The notes beneath the pieces were generated by a model. The model saw only the letters and a list, made by a program, of their open reading frames with translations. It was not told the origin of the DNA and did no database searches. The position numbers and the translations under genes were made by a program. From positions 906,896 to 970,895 of the forward strand of contig OY986963.1 of NCBI GenBank assembly GCA_963920575.1: a DNA stretch of 64,000 nt, read 5' to 3'. Within the stretch, counting starts at the first letter, position 1; the number at the start of each line of letters is the position of its first letter. Origin of the DNA: Narthecium ossifragum (taxonomy: Eukaryota; Streptophyta; Magnoliopsida; Dioscoreales; Nartheciaceae). Positions 11,201 through 23,700 of this stretch are shown here, one piece after another.

Positions 11201-14017
11201 TCTTCCAATTGATTTTGTCTTTGGTCAGACTGATATGCTGATATATCATCCCCTTTCAGTGTGTTTGATTACTTGAGCATCTTCATTGCTTGTCATCCTT
11301 TTTACTTTTGCTGGTCTGCCAGCCAACATGGTTTTGACATCTTGCTATAATTTTTGCAATCTTCAAGCATACAAAGTTAGCTTGCTGATATTCTGTCCTT
11401 CGTTTCTTCATCTTGTCATTTTATCTGAGGCATGAGGTTTTTCTTAAACTCTGGCAGTTACTTCGTACAAGGCGCCCATTCACAGCTTATATAACTGATG
11501 GCATGGGTAATGAGATTTTTAGGGTAAGGACATGCATCTGGTGCTTTGAGCAAGTTTTCTCCATTTATTGGTTTTATGCTTTGTTCTTTATGCCATATTA
11601 ACCCTGCTCTTAGGTTCGCAGGCCTTTTTATTGGATAAACAGCACAATTTATGTTGAAGTTGATGGTAAGGTAAGTGCATTATTTGTTTTGGTAAATCTG
11701 ATTGTCATCTGCGGAGATTGTGGAATCGTGGCCACCAACATCTTTTATAGGTTATGATCCTTTTATTTGTTTCTTTGCATTATAGGGCATTGGCGTAGTT
11801 CATGGGCGCTGGCATCTTTGGAAGAGAGTGTATGATTTATATTTGGGGTAATAGACATTGTTTCTATTTCTCCTTATCTCCTACCTGCAAAAATTGATTA
11901 TGAGATTTTTTTATTTGCCAACTTGGGGATTTAATCTAAGCACATTTGGTTGCTTCTTTTTTCTCATAGTATCTAGTTGAGTGAAGCTGAAAATTGTACT
12001 TACTCACCAATGTTACTAACCACACTTTTTTTGAGCGGCAAGGCAAATTCTCATTGATTTTATCCCTTTTCCCCCATTTTCGTACAGTAATAGGCAATTT
12101 GCTCTGGTTGAAAATCCTGGCTTTTGGAATTGGACCTTTACTTTGAAGGATGACAATGAAAATGTGCTAGCTCAGATTGACCGTGATTGGCGGGGAATTG
12201 GCTTAGAGGTTTTGACCTTTTCTCAACTCAATATTATGTCATGTTAATGAGTGGTGGCATGCTTCATGAAACATCACAATTCCAGGACTCCTAAAATTTT
12301 TTATGCAGGTGTATATTATTCTAGTGCTTGCCGTGGTTTTAGAATGTGGTTGGACACCACCTTATATTGTAGATTGATAATTTTTCTTGTAGTACCCCAA
12401 ATAAGTAGTGTTATCAGCCATGTATTTGTTTGATCAGTTGCAGATATTTATGATATACTTGTGAAGAAAATGCATATGGGACCTAGAAATGAAGTTAATT
12501 GAGAACAGGATCTAATCCGTTAGATGCTCTCTGCAGCTTTTCACTGATGCTGGTCAGTATGTCATCCGGTTTGGCGATGCTTATTCAAGCTCTAAGCGTG
12601 GCTGGTCTTCAGAGGCAAGTTTTCTTCCTTGCGTTCATACCTCTGTATCTATATGCTCAACTAATCATTTGCTTTTGTAGACCCTCCAACTCTTTCTTGC
12701 ATGTGTCTCTTTGGGTGACCTTATTTACTTTTTTTGCAGATTCAACAACTAGAAGTTTCCCGTCCATTGAATCTGTTGGAAAGAGCTGTGGCTGTTGCTC
12801 TAGCTGTGTCTCTAGACAACGACTACTTCTCAAGGAGTCGTGGATGGTAAGCTTATTCTATCTGACTTAGCTTTATAGGAACTTATTCTATGCTGCTACT
12901 TGGATGCTAGTTATTGACTTCTCTATAATTGTAGATAATCTTCTTGTTATATGTTTATTGTGATAATCGTCTCATGCTTTGAATCCTGGTGGTCTGTAGT
13001 TACTTATTAGTCCCCTAATAGTCTTGGAAAATAAGGTTCCAGAGTTTATGGCCTGAATAGGATCTGCATATTGATTGGTTCAGTAGAAAATAAGGTCCAG
13101 ATTGAAATTGCATCAAGCAAACCGGCTTTGAGCCCTAATTCTGGAAGTTGCATTGTGATACACGTGATGGGCCTATAGCGGTATAGCCACCTATGGTTCA
13201 AGATATTTATTTGAATACAAAATTTGTTCAAATCTTGTTTGAGGATCTCTAGTTTTCTCATGCCACCTCTTTTCGTTTTTGAGTAGCTGAGCCAGTGACC
13301 CTGATTTAGGGACCAACTATAACTATCTCGGCTTAAGCCAAGCAACTGGTGTAGAGCTATTGTGTTTAGTCTTTAATTAAACAACCACATTGGAGACTGC
13401 TGTACCCATGGGATTGGATCTGGGCCTCCTTGAAGGCATCTAAGGTGCCTACGAACAGCCTAATGTGGATATTTTCATGCTACTTGCTTCTTCAATTTTT
13501 TTATGGGCTTTATGGGATCATCGATGAAATTTCAGCTGTCGCAGCATGCGATGCTGCATAGTTTGCTTCTAGTCTATGTTGGAGTAATTAATGTTACGTA
13601 GTGGACGAGTAAGCAAAATCTGATTGTTGGCAATGTTTCACGGACATGTGGAAATGAGTGGATCAAAGGAGGCATAGAATCATGTTTAGTAACGTATAAG
13701 ATGTGAGAGATTATCAAGCTATTTGTCAGTGTGCTGTCAAAACTAGGTAAAAATCATCTGGGACTTTGAAGTGGGTCTGATGCGTACTTTCTTATGCATC
13801 CAGGGAAGGCAAATAATTTTCATTGAACATAGCCTGTATATTTGTTATCATCTGGATAACCGGGACATGTGATCTGATAGCTCAATAATCTTCTTATGTT
13901 TGCTAATATGCAATAGGGCACCTCATCATGCCTGTTAGGAAGACAAGAAAACCTAATACTGATGGTTTCGCATCATTCACTTGCAGGGGACTGCCAATCC
14001 TAATTGCTGGGGAGTAA
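8252..14017 (+). CDS. phospholipid scramblase family protein (AIM25-like)
   Basis: Complete gene of 11 exons: 8252-8857, 9606-9692, 9937-9978, 10090-10134, 11458-11523, 11614-11670, 11786-11847, 12088-12208, 12537-12614, 12740-12846 and 13987-14017. They sum to 1302 nt (433 aa). The basic N-terminus (MKWLRRW) fits a mitochondrial presequence, which is inferred. The scramblase domain covers roughly residue 203 to the end and shows LLARANLLITRDIEWANVMF, IREQSNVLFRQLLRTRRPF, VVHGRWHLWKRVYDLYLG, NPGFWNWTF, LAQIDRDWRG, FTDAGQYVIRFG, ERAVAVALAVSLDNDYFS and terminal ILIAGE. Members of this family move phospholipids between bilayer leaflets or act in mitochondrial maintenance. Introns 1 and 9 start with GC, both in the context GAG/GCAAGT. 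Without them the frame breaks, or in intron 1 a stop follows three codons later. Intron 4 carries a MITE. Confidence 0.92.
10594..11045. mobile_element. PIF/Harbinger (Tourist-type) MITE with TTA target duplication
   Basis: 452-bp non-coding element in intron 4 of the scramblase gene. The termini are inverted repeats: left GAGCATTATCAACAGG; right, reverse complemented, GAGCATCATCAACGGC. TTA flanks both sides (10591-10593 and 11046-11048), the usual PIF/Harbinger signature. The interior is full of CATTCCCTATCCC motifs in both orientations, so it would fold on itself. It has no transposase and must have been moved by one encoded elsewhere. Confidence 0.88.
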
Positions 14018-14991
14018 AACACCAGAAGAAGGCCAGATTTTTGCTACAAAAGGTTGTTTGGCTTCACTGTGTTGTGTCATAGCAAAGAAAATGGCTATTT
14101 ATCTTTATAATAACTGTTGGTTGTTAAGTAAAATTTTTGAGATGACCATGCTGTGGAATGAGTACATATCATGAGAAAGTGGCAAGAACGGTCTTCTATG
14201 CTTTATAGAAGAACAACTATAGGTGAGCTTTCAGCTGGTGTTCGGTGTCATGTTCCTCGTGCATTTAAGTATGTATAGAGACGAGTATAATCCTCATAAC
14301 CGAAACCAGTGAAAGAGACATAACTAAATAAATATATTTTTTACTTTCATTATTGAACATTTAAAATCCAATTTAGACTTCATAAATTATTTACCCATGA
14401 ATTTCCCATCAATTTTTAGATTACCAGCTATTTTCCTTATTTAAAAAATGAGGCGATGCGTTCCTATTGTGGGGTGCCGGTGCCCAGACGTGTACTGACG
14501 TGGCAAACCGCAACAGCAAATAAAAAATAAAAAAGGTAAGTGTCACGAGCATCAAAAACAGATCTTATTAGGTTAACAAAATACTAGTCATTAGATTTAA
14601 GATGATAACATCAAAATACGGTACAAAAGACTATCTACCCTCGATCTTCACAACTAACATCTAAAGAAGATGCTCCACGATCACGTTCAAAAATTGAATT
14701 TTTCATCAAAAATCTTAGAGCAAACCTTCCTAAAAAGAGAAACTATCTATTTCGCATGATCTTTGAACAGTATTTCATAGGAAATCGGATTATCTCCTTT
14801 GGTTTCTAGAGAAAGAAAAAATTCTGACCACCACCGACGAAGCCCTTAAGCCTCAAACTGTTGATTTTCTCAACGAATTCTTCCTGGATCATCTGTTAAA
14901 AATGGCCAAAAAGAAGGTATATTTCAATTCCGGCTTCTTCCTCTTCTATTTTCATAACAAAGTTTGATGAATAAGTTGCCCTGATAGTTCC
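14018..14991. other. intergenic, one coding-looking patch
   Basis: Includes the scramblase 3' UTR. A stretch at about 14809-14914 (plus) reads KILTTTDEALKPQTVDFLNE then FFLDHLLKMAKKK and ends beside a GTATAT donor-like site. A stop lies just upstream and I recognise no family, so it may be an orphan exon or chance. Nothing else is seen. Confidence 0.3.
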
Positions 14992-16031
14992 ATGATCCCA
15001 AAAAGAGAAAAAGAGGATTTCATAAATCTAGGGTTTTCATATTTGTTTCATACTCTTCATCTCTTCTTCTTGTGTACTTTTGTAAAATCGCTATGGAGGC
15101 TTCTTTTTTCTACTCTGCAGCTTGGTTGTTTTGAAGATTTGATTACTATGTTGGGACGCTCATCAAGTGATATGGAATCTCTAGTATTCAGATCAATGTG
15201 TTTTGGTCTTTGGGCTTTGTGGGGTGTAAGCAATGATATTGTTTTCAAGTCTGAAAAAGTGGAGGCTCAGCCTCTGTTCTGCCGTGTTAGGAGGTGGGTT
15301 AGAGAGTACCAAAGTAATTGTTTCGTTTCTGATGTGAAGGAAGTGGCTTCGAATCAAACAATGGGTATATGTATTGCTCAAGTCAATGGATCTTTTGCAG
15401 CGGACAATAAATCTGGTGAGATTGATGCTTTAATTAAGAGAGAAGATGGTTCAATCTGGGCAGCTATATCAGAATCTGTGGAAGTAAAGCCAAGGGATGA
15501 AGCAAAGCTCAATGCCTTTAAGCGTGCTATTCAGATTGCAGGTGAGTTTGGCTGTGTGAAAGTGATTTTGGAATCTGATAGTTCCTTTCTTATTGGATGC
15601 ATCAATGGTCGGTTGTCTTGGGCGACGGATTTTTGCGGTATTTTGAGAGATATTTGTAGCATCCCAGCACATTTTGGCACAGTCATCTTTAGATCTGTTC
15701 ATCGAGATCTTGTGGGACAAGTGGATAGGCTGGCTGACCTAGGCAGGGTTCATCGTTGGTCCCGTTCTTGGGTCTTTGCACCCGGATCTGAGATACCAAG
15801 GGATTTTCCTCTTGATATCTAGTTTTGTTGGCGTTTGGAGTTGTATAGTAGGTGTTGTATTTCCTGGGGTGGTTTTGATTGGTTTTTTGACAGTACAGAT
15901 TAGTTCTCACAATTTTGGATTGGTTGGTATACTTGTTGATGTGAGGGGGGTGATATTCTTGTTGATGTATGGTTGTAACTGACTTTTTGATCCTATATAA
16001 ACTCTACATAGCGCTCAATTGCTCAAAAAAA
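14992..16031 (+). mobile_element. 5'-truncated LINE, 3' end with RNase H-like domain
   Basis: The frame 14992-15822 (276 codons) ends a plant LINE ORF2. Near the start, HLFFLCTFVKSLW and FGLWALWGVSNDIVF match the zinc-knuckle/linker after the reverse transcriptase. Then comes an RNase H-like domain (AQVNGSFAADN, DEAKLNAFKRAIQIA, ILESDSSFLIGCING, DRLADLGR). Reverse transcriptase and endonuclease are absent. A short A-tract at 16025-16031 marks the 3' end. The first acidic residue usual in VNxDGSF-type motifs is not evident, so the domain may be dead. No target-site duplication found. Confidence 0.75.
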
Positions 16032-17480
16032 TACTTTTCTCTTTTTACAATTTGTTCATATTTAGTGTGACATTTGATCACATGTATGAAACCCTAATAA
16101 AAAATCACAAAAGAGAATTCTTGAAGAGTTTATGTTCATATATGTGAGGCACCATTATCTGAAATAATTTCTCAGCAAACAAAATCGCAGATGACTATGG
16201 TCGCAAATGATATTTATACTACTGTAATCCAGTGTCTACCATATCGACTCCAGCATTAATTTAAGTAGCAATACAACAACGATTATTAGATACCTACGGC
16301 TGAGAAAGCCTGTCTATACCCTCCCAATCTGATATCACAAAATCTAGCGATCAAAAACTAGTTCATGAGCTTGTAGATTGACAACTCATATGCATACATG
16401 GTTGTAGAAAATAAAATACTTAATAAACTTTTTTTGAAAGGTTGTTGGTAATAGCACAAGCAAGTAAACTTACTCATGAAAAGACCTAAGATATAGCACA
16501 ATGAAAGCTACAAGAGGGAGAGGGCATGCAAAGGTAATTGACATAGATGATCCAAATAACTGATATCTGCTGATTAAGATCAAGACTGTACTTGTTCTTC
16601 AGTAATAGCAGCTAAGAAATATGGTATGGCTGTGTCTAGTACCTTGAAACCCATCTTGTCCATGAACCAATTAACATACAGCATTTACATCTCTTTAAAA
16701 CAAGCACACAAAAGTGACCTTTTAACAGGGTACCCAGAAACCTGTTTTGCGCCGCATGACCAAGGGACAAGACTTCCTGTAAGATCTCAAAAAAGTGAGC
16801 ATTAAAGAAGTGTTAAACAATCCACAAGCCTAAGGTAAACTAAGGCCTAACAAACACATCTATCTTTCAAACAAAGCCTGCATGTTCCTTCATCTTTGTA
16901 ACACGAGAAAATATGACAAACCACTGACAGAACAACTCTAAATAGGATTATAAACTGATGTCCCACTCACACCTCTTATCAAACAGCTTGCATGTACCTA
17001 CTTACACTTCTTTTTTCTCTGTAGAAGGATGACACTCGTAATCTTGTGGATTCGGAGAAAATCGACGCAAGCATTGCTCTGAATGAAGAAGTAGATCATT
17101 TGTTCTCTCCATACTCTCAAAAGAAAAAGAGAAAATAGTAAAGAGAATGGTGGGAGATGGACCGTGGAGATCTAGCTTTGATCTCTCTCTCTCCCCTCTC
17201 GGTTGGAACCCAGAGCCAAGTTTTTGAAATCGCGTCAAAAATTACAGCTTCCGCGGCGGCTTCCTATTCATTTTACTCCTTCACCTATAAATAGTTTACA
17301 TGTGGAATCATCATTATATGACAGTATAAGACAGTATAAGTATAAATGAAATTTTTATTATTCTAGGTGACGGAATAATGTCTTATATGAAGCCTATGTA
17401 GTATAATAATCTTAGATTGAAGAGTTATAAAAAAGAGTTATTAAATGATTATTAAAGTGGATCGGTAATTATCCTATCCG
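16032..17480. other. intergenic, nothing recognised
   Basis: AT-rich DNA with stops in all frames; short frames here have no recognisable family. No repeats longer than a few tens of bases stood out. Confidence 0.5.
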
Positions 17481-17682
17481 GGGACAACACTAGTCGTATA
17501 TATGGAGGATGGCCCATCGAATAATTATTCTCGTCGCAGGCGGCCCATCCTGACAAGACCACGTGTCGCCCGTGCTATGAGCAAACACATGCTTCTTGCA
17601 ACACTGAAGAAGAAGAGTCGGGGAACATAAAACTATGGAGTGAAAGGAGAGATATAGAGAGAGAGAGACGAGAGTGGGTGAG

Positions 17683-17696
17683 TATTTATTTAAATA
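17683..17696 (+). promoter_or_regulatory. possible TATA box of the glucosidase gene
   Basis: TATTTATTTAAATA about 80-90 bp before the chosen ATG, at the end of a GA-rich stretch and before a pyrimidine-rich leader. The spacing suits a short 5' UTR. This is position and motif only. Confidence 0.3.
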
Positions 17697-17775
17697 AGAC
17701 AACGATCCCTCTCGCCTTTTCCGCTTCTGCCTCTCTTAAACGAGCCGAGCCGCCTGCCTATATAATAAGCCAAAG

Positions 17776-20700
17776 ATGAACCTTAATTATAGGCCACCAC
17801 CAGTGGCAGTGGGAGTTGTCCTCCTCGACTCCCTCACCCCACGGCCGTGCCTCTGCGGGGAATCTCCGTTAAGGTCGCCGCCGTCGAGTCTCCGGCGGCC
17901 CCGTTCCGACGCCGGCCTGCGATCCCGTCGCCGAACGCATTCTACCAGGTCCCTTCTTCTTGGTCTTTGTGCGATAGGATCGGTGATTAGGATGGAGTTG
18001 GGTGTGGACTGGTTTTCTGGGTTTTGATCTTGGAGTTCTTTGCGTTCTTGGAGTGAAAAATGGGAATGATGTGATGATTGAGCTAAACATTCGCGAATTT
18101 GAGTATCTTAGGATTCTTTTCATCGAGTTCTCGGTTGCAATGGAAAAACTATTTTTGAATTTGCATTAAAGATTCTTTTCATCGAGTTATTGGTATCAAA
18201 GGTTCCGATTCCGATCACCTGATTTGAGTGTTCTAGTGCGGGCTTTTAGTTTTGGATTTGGATGGGGTGGGGTCGCTCCCTTGATTCTTGATCGGTTTTT
18301 CCTAAAAAGGGTAACAGTGGGCAACGTTTGGAACGAGTAGAGCTTTGTGTCAAGAACCTCGCCTTGTTGCTAAATTTAAACTAAAGTTGGATTAAACCGC
18401 CTGGTTCTAGTACTGGAATGCCGTAGGAGTAGAGTTATCGGTGATCTTTTGCCGTGTTTTTTTTATCTCGAATAAAAACAAGAATCCTTCTTTCTCTTGG
18501 ACAAGCCGTGGAACTAAAGTAATGACTTTACTGTCTGCTACAAGTTCTGGATTTTAGCAGGAATTCAAGTGTTTTGTTTGGCATTCGTCTCTTCTTGGCA
18601 TTGTCATCTCACTAGGAGGATTGCTCTCGTTATGGGTGGAGTTGGAAGCTGTTTTTCTTCTTTTTATCCTAGGTCTTGAAAGTTTTGAATTTGCTTCTTC
18701 GGAAAGTTGAAAATCCAAAGGATTTGATGGCCTGATTAGACTTTTCACTTGCAGGAGGAGCATCACTGGTGCATGCCAAATTAGTGGGGAAAGTGCAGTT
18801 TCTGAAATGGCTGGGGATGAGGGGAGGTTCACTGAAGATCCTACTTCTGGGGAAATGGTTTTTGAACCTATCCTTGAGGAGGGGGTTTTCCGGTTTGATT
18901 GCTCAGGGAATGACCGGGATCTGGCATTTCCAAGCCTTTCATTTGTCGATCCTAAGGTGAGGGAGACGCCGATCCAAATTCACAAGGTCCCTGAATATGT
19001 TCCCACATTTAAATGTATTCATGGGCAGCAGATTGTCAAAATGAAGGTTTGTTATTCCACTTCTGCTGTAAATTATGACTTCAGATTTATGTCGATTAAA
19101 GATTAGGTGATTTCGTTTCATAATTTACCCTTTGGGGTCAAAAAAATAAATTAAGAGATTCAATCAGATAATGGCATTCTTGAACTTTCTGATGGCTATC
19201 CTCTTGAATTAGAGGTTCTAGATAATGGTGGACGAGATGTAGTCACGAATGAACCTTTAATTAATTTAGTTTACGTCTATGTGTCTGGACCTGTGAAGTT
19301 ACATTAGAGGTTCTTTCTACCCTTGCTATATTGTTGGACAAAGAATGACAGTTGAGAATACTGTTCTTGCTTTTTTTTTACATTCCTTGTTGATTTGGTC
19401 TATCCTCTTGAAGCAGCTTCCTGAAGGTACCTCCTTTTACGGAACTGGAGAAGTAGGTGGACAGCTCGAGCGTTCAGGCAAACGGGTATGTCATTTAGAA
19501 ATAAAATATAGAATCTGTCATTAGTTTTTGAAATATTAATTATCTTTGCGTTATTCTAGATATTTACATGGAACACGGATGCGTGGGGCTATGGTTCAGG
19601 AACCACATCCTTGTACCAGTCACACCCTTGGGTATTAACTGTTCTTTCAGATGGAAGGGCGTTGGGTATTCTTGCTGACACAACTAGGCGATGCGAGGTC
19701 TGATCTAACTTCTGTATTTTGTTGATGAATCTTACAAGCCCTTGACATGCTCCTTTGTGCCACAAAAGAGGATGCTGATCTCTTGAAAAAATCGCCAAAT
19801 GCTTCTTTAACAGGTTGACCTCCGGGAAGAGTTCACTGTACAGTTCACTGCTCCAGCTGCCTACCCAATCATTACATTTGGCCCATTTGAGTCGCCGACT
19901 GAAGTCTTGATATCCCTGTCTCATGCAATTGGTTAATCCCTTCAGAGCATTTCCCAATATCCTGGTTCATTTTGTTTGGTGGTGTTGTTGTTTCTTACTG
20001 TAGGGTGATGTTAAAATACAATATGCCTTCTTTCTATTTTAGGCACTGTGTTTATGCCTCCAAAATGGTCCCTTGGTTATCATCAATGTCGCTGGAGTTA
20101 TGATTCTGATGCAAAAGTTCTCAAGGTATTGCTGATCGTTTCTTTGTTTTATCCAGCTATTAGTTTCCTTTTTTGCGTCATGTTCACTATTCTGTTGATT
20201 TGGCTATTATGTAATTTTTGTTATGGAAGTCGCTAATTTGTGCATAACATACCACAAAATTTACGGCTTGTTGATTCTTTTTTCTTAGCTTTTATTTGCA
20301 ACATTTACAATTTTACATGACCTTTTTCTTATGCCGTTTTCTGCTCACAGATTGCCAGAACATTCCGAGAGAAAGGCATTCCTTGTGACGTCATATGGAT
20401 GGATATTGACTACATGGATGGGTTTCGATGTTTTACTTTCGACCAAGTATGCTTCTTTTTTCCAGGTTTTGATTCACTACATATCTACATGTGACCAAGG
20501 ATTGTCATACCAGGCACACGTGTTGTGCTGGTTGGAACGGATGGTGCCGATTCTTGGCATGGGTTCTGTGCAGCAGGCATGGAACTCTTTCAGAACCTGA
20601 TGCATGTATCTGGCACGGGTCTGTACCACTACATGTATCGTCCTGGTCGTTCGCACATCGTGCCGGTCAGCACGGAACTGGCATGCAAGTCTAGTATGCG

Positions 20701-23700
20701 ACATACTGAAATGTCGGTTGGCCCACAATCCAGATGTCAATAATCCCATTGTGCACCTATCATAGATACCAGACCTAGATACCAGACCTATATAAATGAT
20801 ACCATACTTCACCCTCTTATGCATATAACTACCAATTCCTGGTGTCATCCTTTACTTTGACATAGGAATGTAAGTTCCTGAAGTCGTCCTTTACTTTGAC
20901 ACAGTAATCATAAGTTTATATTTTTATATGTTCGCCAACTGCTGAGAACAGTATATGCTGGATGATAACCAGCAATTCCTGATGTCATTCATTTATCGTT
21001 GTTATTTGCTGTAATAGCTGTACATCTAGATTGTTACGGTAACTGTAATTTCCTGAAGTTGTCCTTTACCTTAACTCAGGTATCATAAGTTTAAATTGGG
21101 ATATGTTTGCCAACTGCTGAAAAAAGTATATACTGGACGATTAGCAATTTCTATATTCATTCATTTATCAGTGTTATTTGTTATAGCAGCTGTAAGTCTA
21201 GATTGTTATTGTTGCTTGTGAACTGCTGAAAACAGTATATACTGAATAATTGAATTCCCTGTAATCTGAGAATATTTTTTTGATGTTTTGGAAGCAAATA
21301 AGGGAACCATGTCATACACTATTTCAGGGACGCTTTCCTGATCCAAAAGCTCTGGTGAATAACCTTCATGCAATTGGCTTTAAAGCAATATGGATGCTTG
21401 ATCCCGGTATTAAAAGTGAAGATGGCTACTTTGTTTATGATAGTGGTTCTGAAAATGCTATTTGGGTTCAGAAAGCAGATGGAAAGCCTTTTGTTGGTAA
21501 GGTCATTTAGTGCGTCTAGATTGCAATGTTGATTAAATACTTGATATTCATGTTATCCTTTTTAATGCCAATCGTAGGAGAGGTATGGCCTGGGCCTTGT
21601 GTTTTCCCTGATTTTACACAAGAGCGAGCACGTTCATGGTGGGCAAAGTTAGTCAAAGATTTTGTTTCTAATGGTGTTGATGGGATATGGAATGATATGA
21701 ACGAACCTGCCGTTTTCAAAGTATGTTTTTAATACAGTTAATCGTATATTTCACTTTGAATGAGCTGTTAATCGGTGCCATTGCTCCTGATTTGCAGACT
21801 GTAACCAAAACAATGCCTGAGAGTAATATCCACAAAGGAGATACTGAACTCGGAGGTCAACAAAATCACTCGCACTACCACAATGTAATTTCCTTGCTGA
21901 CATCCTTTCTGGCTTTGGATTCATTGTTTGATAGTAGCAGCATGAGTGCATATAATTAACCCCTTAATGATTAGTGAGCATATTTCTGAAGATTCTGCAA
22001 TTACACTCCCAGTAAAACCATATTGGTCCAGCTTTTGAAGCGGCTTGCTTCCTCATTCTTTTAATATTTACTGGAAATCAATAATAATTTGAGGTCTATA
22101 TAGGTATATGGCATGCTGATGGCGAGATCAACTTATGAAGGGATGAAAATGGCCAGTGCGCAAAAAAGGCCTTTTGTTCTCACAAGAGCTGGTTTTATTG
22201 GAAGCCAACGATATGCCGCGACTTGGACTGGAGATAATCTAGCCAATTGGGAGCACCTTCATATGAGTCTACCTATGGTGCTTCAATTGGTAAGTTGTAC
22301 ATTATCAGAGTACTCATCCTCTATGCTATAACAATGTTTCTATGATCTATAGTACATTGATGTAGATTTTAATTACATACAATTAGGTCCATGAGTATTC
22401 CGGTCGTCTGGCCAGGCTTCCTAAGCCATTGGGCATTAAGTTTGTCGAAGTTTATGAAAGTGAATTGATGCAACGAAGATATTGAGTCTTCACTACTTTG
22501 CTGTTCTGTGTATTTAAGATGGTCGAGGCCTGTCATACTCAAGCTTTAATTAGAACTGCTCTCCTTGGATATATCTATCTTAAACTCATCAAAGTTTATG
22601 AAAGTGAATTGATGCAATATTTAGTCTTCACTACTCTGCTGTTATGTGTATTTACTATGGCCTATCATGCTCAAGCATTAACTAGAACTGCTCTCCTTAG
22701 ATATATCTATCTATAAGAATCTGGACCATAATAGAGAGTAATTCAGCATGGAGATTTGTTAATCGATAATGGAGGTAGTTTTCTGCAATAAATGATAAGA
22801 GAGGTAGTTTTATGCAATTTTACTAAAATGCAGGTGGTGATATGCAAAAAACCCTTAACGATGATTAAGTCTAGAATAAGCATAATCATTATTGAAGCAG
22901 ACCAGGTAAGGGAGTCATGCATTCAAACACACTGTGGGATGTGCTTAGAATGTAAGGTCTGATTAATAATTTAATATCTCTTTTGAAACTTGAGGAATTT
23001 GTGTTGCAAAGGTTGCAGCTGTTCTATACCTTGTTAAAATGCTTCAACTGTTGTAATGCACAGTATGGTAGGCCACCCCTTTCACATTCATGTCTTGGAC
23101 TTTTGGCGCAGATAAGGTTTTCTGTAAGTCCTTTTTTATATGGTTGTATGTTTTTGTTATTAAAGTCGAATGTAACATAGCAGATGGTGTAGAAATTCTT
23201 GAAGAATTTCTGCACAATACAATTTGAGTGTTTGATGGATTTTATTGAGGGCTTAGATTTTGTAGCTTTCTCGTAGAGCAGTATTTTGCTATAAGATTCT
23301 ACACTCTTTCTTCGGCTTCAATCTTTACATGAATCTATTATTCTGGGTTGGATATTTGCTGATTTTACTAATTATCCATTGTGGTTACTCAATGCTTTTC
23401 CTACTCAGGGCGTAAGTGGTCAACCATTGTCCGGACCTGATATCGGTGGTTTTGCTGGAAATGCAAGTGCAAAGCTATTTGGTAGATGGATGGGAGTTGG
23501 TGCTATGTTTCCTTTTTCTCGTGGGCATTCTGAATCAGGAACTATTGATCAGGAACCATGGTCCTTTGGTGAAGAGGTTTTGTTACAAATCATATAGTAC
23601 AAGTGCTTATTACTCCACTGAGATATATAAGCTGTAGAATTACTTCCATAGTAAACATCATATGTGACATGTGAAGCAATATAAAAGGCTCAATACAAGT

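Noticed and set aside
17757..17768. TATATAATA as the TATA box of the glucosidase gene
   Set aside because: It lies about 10-20 bp before the ATG, leaving no room for a 5' UTR. The element at 17683 fits better.
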